This document shows positions 57,649-64,000 of a stretch of 64,000 nucleotides of DNA, piece by piece; within the stretch, counting starts at the first letter, position 1, and every line of letters begins with the position of its first letter. The stretch covers positions 1-64,000 of the forward strand of contig MU859092.1 in NCBI GenBank assembly GCA_033297205.1. The letters are read 5' to 3'. Made by a program: the position numbers and the translations under genes. A model generated the notes under the pieces. The model was given only the letters and a program-made list of their open reading frames with translations. It was not told where the DNA came from and searched no databases. Source of the DNA: Pseudoneurospora amorphoporcata. Taxonomy: Eukaryota; Ascomycota; Sordariomycetes; Sordariales; Sordariaceae.

Positions 57649-60535
57649 TCAGCTTCGCAGAACATCCAAGGCAGTATTCAACCCCGCGATCTCATCCTCC
57701 AGCATCTTCCTCTCTCTCTTCGTAGCCGCATCCTCCCCAGCGATCCGATCCAATTGCGAATCGCTCATCTTGGCCACCATATCCGACGTCAGAATCCGCA
57801 ACGGACTGTTATCCCCGTTCAGCAAGTGGTCGTCAATGGCCTGCTGGCACATGACATCGACGAACCGCTTTCTGGCCACCTTATAGTAGCTCTTGAGCGT
57901 GTCGTGAATATCCTCCTTGACTTGCTCCGCGTTGCTTTTTTCTCTGACCATCTTCTTTAACTCGGCCCTGGTGTTTATCGGTGCGCTACCCTCATGAGCC
58001 TGGCTTTCCTTCTCCAGAACAGCGACTTGGGCCTCCAGTCTCTCCGTGCGCGACTTCTGCAAGTTATCGGCGAAATAATGGTTGTATGTTGATGGGCAAC
58101 TCCGGAGCTCGATGCCAATAAGGTAATCAGCCTTGCGCAGGGCACGAGTGTAGGCGTTGACAAGCGTATCGAGCAGCACTGAATCCCAGAGCTCGTCGCG
58201 CATGCGCTCATCGACAAAGACGGTGGAGAGTAGTTGCTTGATAAAGCAGTGGACCATGATGATTACGGTACGGACGTGGGCGTTGGCAATCGGAGCCCAT
58301 TTCCGGGCTTGTTCGCGAAAGGTGATGGGGAGCATCGATCCGCCAAACTGAATGAGAAGTGACAAGGTCAGTCAGTACAGAGTAATTTTTGACAAGGAAG
58401 CACCAAGGCAAGCAGAAATGGAGAGACATACCGTTCCGAGCTCCGGACCTCTGCTCTCCCGATAGCATTGCCCGATGTGTTCCATGATCGGATCATCTGA
58501 AGGGGGTTCGCATTCAAAACTGTCGTTGGGGAAGACATTCCTCAGTTCTGGGAACGAAGGAGCGATGCCATGGGCTTCGTTTGCCAGTTTTTCGTACTCA
58601 AACTGTTCGGAGTCGTCGGCGTCGTATCTGCGCGTCTTTTCCTTTGGAGTGCTGCCCACAAAGTTGCGCAAGTGACCTTTTTTCCACATCAAGTCCGAGA
58701 ACCCTTCGTTCAAACTGATAATCTTGGTGATCAGCCTAAGTTCGGGCTTTTCGGCGAAGATTGGATTGACTCCATATCGTCCCTCCAGGGCATCTCGAGC
58801 AATGCGCTCAAATTTGGAGGCATGCTTCGTGAGGTATTCTCTCTGTGTGACAGGATCCGGTCTGGCAATCCCCATCTCCCTCTGTTTATCCAGGCAATCA
58901 GAGAGTCTGTTCATGACTTCAGCCTTCTGCTTCGGCAGTTCACGCTTGGCCAGGTCCATCAGCAAGTTCTGAAGCTCAAGGCGGAGAGCCCCAACTCCAG
59001 TACGGCCAATGCGAGTTATCTCACTCCACTGCGGCTTGAGGAAGAGCTCACGTTCCTTAAGCTTGCACTGATCGACAGAGAGATCGTCTTCATCGGCACC
59101 TCTGTTACGAACAATGAAGTAGCCTAGCTTGAGGGTACTGCTTTGCACCTGCCTGAGCAGATTGCTGAGAACGGCTTTCTCATAGACCAAGTCAGCTTTG
59201 GTAAGAACGCCAATAGTCCGGACACCGGATGGGTCAGCTTCCTTGGCCAGCTGAAGGATGCGTTCCGTGGCTGGGTCAGAAAGAGCAGGTACAACTGCTA
59301 GAACACTTCGGGATCATCAGCATAAGGGACTACAAAGCGGCGTGGTTGGTGACATACATCGTTCTCTCATTTGCCATGTATCTCTTCACCATTCTCTCCA
59401 CCATGGTCTTGTCCAGTTCAGTGATGCCTGGCTCGGAATGTTAGCAGATACTTCCAAGTGCCGCTTTCACTATGCCTATGCTACTACTAACCTGCATCCC
59501 CGGTAACCTGGAACAGTCCAGGCACATCGATGACGGTAAGATGAGGTTGCTGCATTTGCTGTTAACTCTGGCTGCTTCAACCACCATCGGTCATGGAAAA
59601 TTTGACTCACATCAGGACCCGAAATCTCAACCTTCAAGATATCATCACTGAACATCGGCAAAGACGAATCGTCCTTGTTATCACCGGCACGAATGCCCAT
59701 GACAATAGCAGCCTAAAAAACATATCGGCAGTCAGTAGCCATCCATCAACTCTTCAGAAAAGTACCATCCGAAGACCACATCGCATCATCAATAAAGCAA
59801 GACAAAGAACTCACATCCTCAATAATCCTCCCCAACTCCTTTGGATCAAACTCCTCCAACTCCCTCCTAAACTCTCTCAGCTCCGCCTTGAGCCCCTCAC
59901 CGCAATCATTCCTTGGCGTGATCGAGATCACAATGCTCACAGCCGGGTTCCTTCGCAGGGTGATCTGCGTCGCATACCGCGTGCAGAGACCCTGGCCGCG
60001 CGGAAAGGCGAAGCCCGTCAGGAGCTCGAGGAGAGAACTCTTGCCAGAGGATTGGCCGCCTACTACGACGATCTAGAGGGTTCATGAGAAAGTTAGTTTT
60101 GTTGAGGTAAGGTGAGGCAGTTTTAATTAATTGGGACGAGGCTGGGACGGTTTGGGACGGGAGAGTTACCTGAGAGGTCTGTATGTCGATGCCAATGTCT
60201 CGGAGACGATCTTGCTTCTCGAGGTAGATGTGGTTGCCTAGGCTGTCGAGACCTTGGACGCCTTTAGCCTTGTTGTGTGGGGTGCTCATCTTGAGAGGAG
60301 GTGTAAGAGGATCTGCTAGTGCTGGTGTTCGTACTGGTCGTGCTGGTACTGGTCGTGCTGGTACTGATCGTGCTGGTACTGATCGTGCTGGTACTGGTGC
60401 TGGTCCTGATGATGGCCCTGGTGATTGTGGTAGCGGACGTAGCACCGGTGCCGATGTTGATGTTGGCGGTGGTATTGGTGGTGCTGGCTGCGGAAGCTTT
60501 GGTCTTTGAAGCAAAAGTTTGTCGAAAATGTCCAT
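57649..60535 (-). CDS. Mx-like dynamin-family GTPase, seven exons
   Basis: Exons (minus strand) are 60535-60170, 60072-59815, 59712-59611, 59549-59492, 59427-59358, 59305-58432 and 58347-57649. All introns are GT-AG and all phases join, giving 808 residues. Dynamin GTPase motifs are present: P-loop GGQSSGKSS (about 127-135), the ATQITL switch region, DVPG (about 250) and TKAD (about 320). The middle domain follows, and a GED-like helical C terminus begins near 575 and includes STYNHYFADN and RKRFVDVMCQQA. No PH domain is seen, as in Mx and fungal dynamin-like proteins. Such GTPases assemble on or remodel membranes, but the role of this one is unknown. The N terminus is uncertain: the Met at 60535 gives a Pro-rich, PAR-repeat leader, while the Met at 60289 would give 726 residues starting MSTPHNK. 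Its partial copy lies immediately downstream. Confidence 0.88.
60316..60420 (-). repeat. 15-nt tandem repeats (Pro-Ala-Arg-Ser/Pro-Val) at the dynamin gene 5' end
   Basis: About seven near-identical 15-mers in frame encode PARSV/PARPV units just before the alternative start at 60289. They may be coding or may be leader. Confidence 0.88.
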
Positions 60536-62419
60536 GCGAGAGCCCCTGAAGTTGGAAATAAGGATGGCAACGAATCTCCTCCTTAAGAGCTGAAAAGGAT
60601 GAGTGACAGAGGAACCCATGAGGATCAAGGGACGTACTTATTCTCCAATTCCCTTTGCCTGAATCGCCTCCGACCTTCTCGTCAAAGGTGGTTAGTCGTA
60701 GCCGTAGCTAACCTTTACCTTCTCCAACATGGGCACCGTTTGCATCAAACAGCTCATTTGAAGCCTAAAATGGCCTCCCACTTGCTTGGCGAGTCTGGAC
60801 ACCACGATCATGGTCGATTCAGGTCTCTAGCCATCTCTTTCGGGCTATTGCTGGCGAGGGTGTAACACCGAAAGGCTTGGAACAAACAATTTTCGAGTAT
60901 CATCCCGCGCGCGTAGTAGGCCTCTCCCGTAAGTGGAGGTCTACTGCCGATAATACAACGGACGTGAAGCGTTGAAAGGTTACTGACTGGTCGGAATTGG
61001 CGCCACCACAAACGGATATTACACTAGTCGGTGATTTGTCCCCGATGCCCAGCAAAATCGATGCATGTTTTTGGTCTTTGGAAGATGAGAAGGATTTCTA
61101 GTGTCGCCGCTCTAGCGATTCTAGACTAGGTATTGCTTGTTGGTGGTTTATTTGTCTGCCTGGGATCATTGGTCTCCCTGCCCATCCTCTCTCATCTTTC
61201 TGCGAACAACTATAGAAACCTGCAATTAGTAAGAAGACTGCAGTAAAGACATTGCTCATACTTGACCTAGAAAGTATCCATCCTTTCATCCTCATTGAGA
61301 TCATTCATCTCTGAAAACATGGCGCCCTTTTCCTACCTCACCGTGAACTCCGGGTATTGAACCCAATCTGACAGTCTTTCTCCATTGACGCCCTCAATAC
61401 TCGTCAGGGCTCGAATGCGCCATTGGTCAGTGAGGCGATTCGAGCCCTGACGAGTACTTCACTCTCGCAGCACCTTCAATGCGTTCTCCAGAGGCGCGCG
61501 CTGCGCGCTCCGCAGCAAGACTCAGCCTTGTGACCTTGTCGCTCTCGTAATTGCATCCTCGCCGGCAATCGAGCAAAACCAACTGGATGATGGACGTACC
61601 TTGTGCGGCAGGTGGTGCTCACTTCTGTTCCAGTACATATCTTATACCTAATCAGAGGCAGAAAATTATTTTCTTTGGATTTGGGAAAGAGGTTTGAGGG
61701 AATAGAGTTTTGTGAGAAGATGGCAAGTGGAAGTTGTGTGCTCCGCCCTGCACTTTACCTTCTTCACATACCTCTATGCATGATCTGCATTGCAGACTTG
61801 GAGGTGAAGGAGTTAGAGGCAAATTCGACCAAGAGCTCGGTCTGCCGAGCTGGACAGGTGAACCAACCGAATCGGTGCCGCCAAACGCATCGCTCCCCAC
61901 AGCAGACACTCAACAGATCCAGCGTAATTTCTGACAGGGAAGCCGACAGACTGAGTCTTTTCAACACTCTTGAGGTTAACTTAGTATTATGGAAACTATT
62001 TTTGCGGGGTATCGGTGCTAAAAAGCCAAAAGCATCCGATCAGATGTTGAGGTTGCTGGGGGCGTATGTTGTGCCGTAGCTGCCCTGTTGCGCATGCGTC
62101 AAAAGACGTTGCAGAACTCGAGAAGGGATTTTTGGAATAATGCCTCGTTTTCCAAGAATCCTCAGAGGACCGGTTAATGCATCGTTTACTTTTGGACTGT
62201 TGAACAGTCTGATGGTGCAAAAAACAATGCGCACAAGTGCTGTGAGAAGATCGATCGTGACCCAGCTTATGCAAATCAAAACCACCCGCAAGGGAAAAGG
62301 AATTATTGAGAAACCTTACGAGAACAGGCGAGGAACGTCTATGGAAAAGAGAAAGGGAAAAAAAGGAACAATGAGATATAAAGATTGCAGAAACAGAAGA
62401 AAAAAAATGGGAAAAGAAA
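60536..62419. other. Intergenic with a fold-back inverted repeat
   Basis: Promoter of the dynamin gene, then sequence without a supported gene. A perfect 19-bp inverted repeat lies at 61398-61456. Other open frames lack coding character. Confidence 0.55.
61398..61456. repeat. 19-bp perfect inverted repeat with 21-nt spacer
   Basis: The left arm TACTCGTCAGGGCTCGAAT (61398-61416) is the exact reverse complement of 61438-61456. After a single-base bulge four more pairs (CGCC/GGCG) extend the stem. No T tract follows, so it is not a simple terminator, and no tRNA fold fits. Confidence 0.93.
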
Positions 62420-62490
62420 TGCGCCAGCCGCGAATCGAACGCGGGGCCCATCGATGGCAACGATGGATTTTACCACTAAACCACTGGCGC
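62420..62490 (-). tRNA. tRNA-Gly(GCC)
   Basis: 71 nt on the minus strand, no intron. The acceptor GCGCCAG pairs with CTGGCGC, and the discriminator is A. The anticodon stem is CATCG/CGATG, with anticodon GCC at 62456-62458. The T arm is CCGCG-TTCGATT-CGCGG. A T8 run lies directly downstream (plus-strand A run 62400-62407). Confidence 0.96.
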
Positions 62491-64000
62491 TGCTTAGTGA
62501 TTGATATCAAAAAAGACTCCGTTTCCTCCTTTATTAATGGATATACACAATTACACTTACTGTAACAAGCCTGACACACCGCACGCCCCGGGCATCATCT
62601 GCGACACTCGAAGATTTGCCAGAATTCTGGCCAGCAGTCTTCATCTATGTGCAAACCACGTCCAACTGATTCCTCTCATGACTCGATATCGATAAGCTTA
62701 GTAGGCACAATCGAGTCTCTGGAGTGCAAAAATGGTGCAAACTCGAGGTCTGCGTTGTGGGAAATATGTGTGTACCTCTACAGGTCTGAGCCGAAACTTG
62801 AAGTGTAGTACTTAAAAGTTGGGATTGTCGATGAACTAGCCTGTATGGCAGAAAGCTCCTGTCAACTTCAAGTTCATGATTCGAGACAAGAGCCGTGCAG
62901 ATTCTTCATTCCCCAGACGATGAGGCAACTAACATAACAGCGCTACAATCACCGTATGTAGCTCCATCCATAATACTTCATGAAGCCTGCGAGGATAGCC
63001 AATGCAAAATCTGCCAGTAGGTAGGATAGTTGCTTGTACTTACAACCTACGCAGCGTATACGAGAACTGTCCCTACCTCTAGAGGTAAAGACAATGCAAA
63101 CTCAAAAGGCCAATTCCGAGAACAGAGTTAAGGTAACCGACTCCTTCCCCGGGTGCATCTAGATTCGCATAGCATTTTCGGTACCTACCTGCAACTCTTA
63201 TTTTCCCCCGCAAAGCAGAAACAGTCAAGTATCGAGGTACATACATCTGGTCTTCTCAGATCCTTGGAGGCAGAGAAGGATTGCATCAAGCTTTCTGACG
63301 AACAAGTGCCGGAAAAATGCGAACATCCTCGACGGAGATGACACGGCAGGCGGAGGATATGTCCGGATTGGGGCGTTATTGCGGCTATCACCGTTAAACT
63401 ATCTGTTCGGATGTCCACTGTGGACGTACAATAACAGTGATAGAGGTACCTTAACCTTTGATGGCGCCGTTGGCGGTTTGTGGGGGGACAGGGGTGTAAA
63501 GTGCCGGACTGGGGGAGGCTTGTAACGATACTTTACTACAATCGCCACATCTTTACACGATGTACATAGCGGCGGTGATGATCGACGGCGTCGATTTGAC
63601 TCATTGTGTGGTCAATGTTTTGTTTTGCGGAGAACCGGTATGTTGTGTGGGATTGTTGACGAGAGAGATTTTTGGAGATTGGGAAGCGCAAAACAGGAAG
63701 GATTTGTCTCGGTGCAAGACTTCTTGTAATTGACTGTTTAGGAGTGGACGTCAGTCAAGAATGGGCTTGTGGGCCTATCTTTGGTTGGTACAGTTTTTAT
63801 CTAAGTGTCGATTCTCTTTCCTCGTAAAACTTCGCTGAGACCTGCTCAAGGAAGTTCTGCTTTGTGGACAACAAAGCCCATAAACAGACCACAGACCTAT
63901 CAACATACCATCAAGTAAAAGGGGATCATCATGAACAGCATGCGGCCTCATAGGAATGTAGCGTCATGTTAATTAACCAGCAATTGACTACCGCTTAACT
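62491..64000. other. Terminal 1.5 kb, no supported gene
   Basis: No open frame with coding character, no RNA gene and no obvious repeat. Short ACCTACC-type motifs near 63020-63200 are common in this genome's spacers. Confidence 0.5.

Noticed and set aside
62140..62565. 141-codon plus-strand frame near the right end
   Set aside because: It runs through the tRNA-Gly gene and an A-rich stretch and has no recognisable domain.
1..64000. CRISPR array, bacterial operons, 5S rRNA, intact transposon
   Set aside because: No regularly spaced repeats, no Shine-Dalgarno-led gene clusters, no sequence resembling the dispersed fungal 5S genes, and no reverse-transcriptase or transposase frame were seen.

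Overview
The window looks like a chromosome segment of a filamentous ascomycete, almost certainly Neurospora crassa or a very close relative. It has short GT-AG introns with CTAAC-type branch points, fungal gene families, intron-bearing tRNAs and long gene-poor spacers. The cytoplasmic dynein heavy chain (ro-1) assembles to 4,367 residues, the length I recall for N. crassa RO-1. A histidinol-phosphatase gene (his-4 in Neurospora) lies 5 kb from it, and both loci are remembered as linkage group IV markers. No database search was run.

Layout: 1.3-3 kb, an unrecognised coiled-coil protein (+). 4.8-9.5 kb, a very large single-pass membrane protein with a kelch-like ectodomain (+). 10.4-11.7 kb, a secreted Thr-rich protein (+). 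11.7-17.5 kb is gene-poor and leads into a WSC-type cell-wall sensor (17.5-19 kb, +). 19-22 kb is gene-poor and holds a tRNA-Lys(CTT). 22.9-26.7 kb (-) is a SLIP-GC-like large GTPase with four exons, divergent from a transcription-type cyclin (28-29 kb, +). A tRNA-like sequence (29.4 kb, -) is followed by a 2.3 kb spacer, then a DUF1774-type multi-pass membrane protein (31.8-32.9 kb, +). A holo-ACP synthase follows, carrying a large internal repeat insertion (33.5-34.7 kb, +). A tRNA-Val(CAC) and a 154-nt nearly pure T tract separate it from the convergent ro-1 gene (35.9-49.1 kb, -). Next come a FAR1-type DNA-binding-domain protein with a Gln-rich N terminus (50.6-52.4 kb, -), his-4 (54.3-55.4 kb, -) with a Cpc-1/Gcn4-type TGACTCA site upstream, and an intron-containing tRNA-Arg(CCT) (55.9 kb, -). 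A frameshifted, truncated dynamin-family pseudogene (56.1-57.2 kb, -) lies directly downstream of its intact seven-exon paralogue (57.6-60.5 kb, -). The last 3.5 kb hold a 19-bp perfect inverted repeat and a tRNA-Gly(GCC).

Functional themes: ro-1 is the motor for minus-end-directed transport and nuclear positioning. The WSC and kelch membrane proteins and the Thr-rich secreted protein belong to the cell surface. The ACP synthase would serve mitochondrial acyl-carrier protein, and his-4 serves amino-acid synthesis. Two unrelated large-GTPase families (SLIP-GC-like and Mx-like dynamin) occur in one window. There is no operon logic: genes are monocistronic and exon joins were checked by reading phase. 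The best leads for follow-up are the repeat insertion in the ACP synthase, the dynamin gene and decaying copy pair, the 61.4-kb fold-back repeat, and the poly-T tract.
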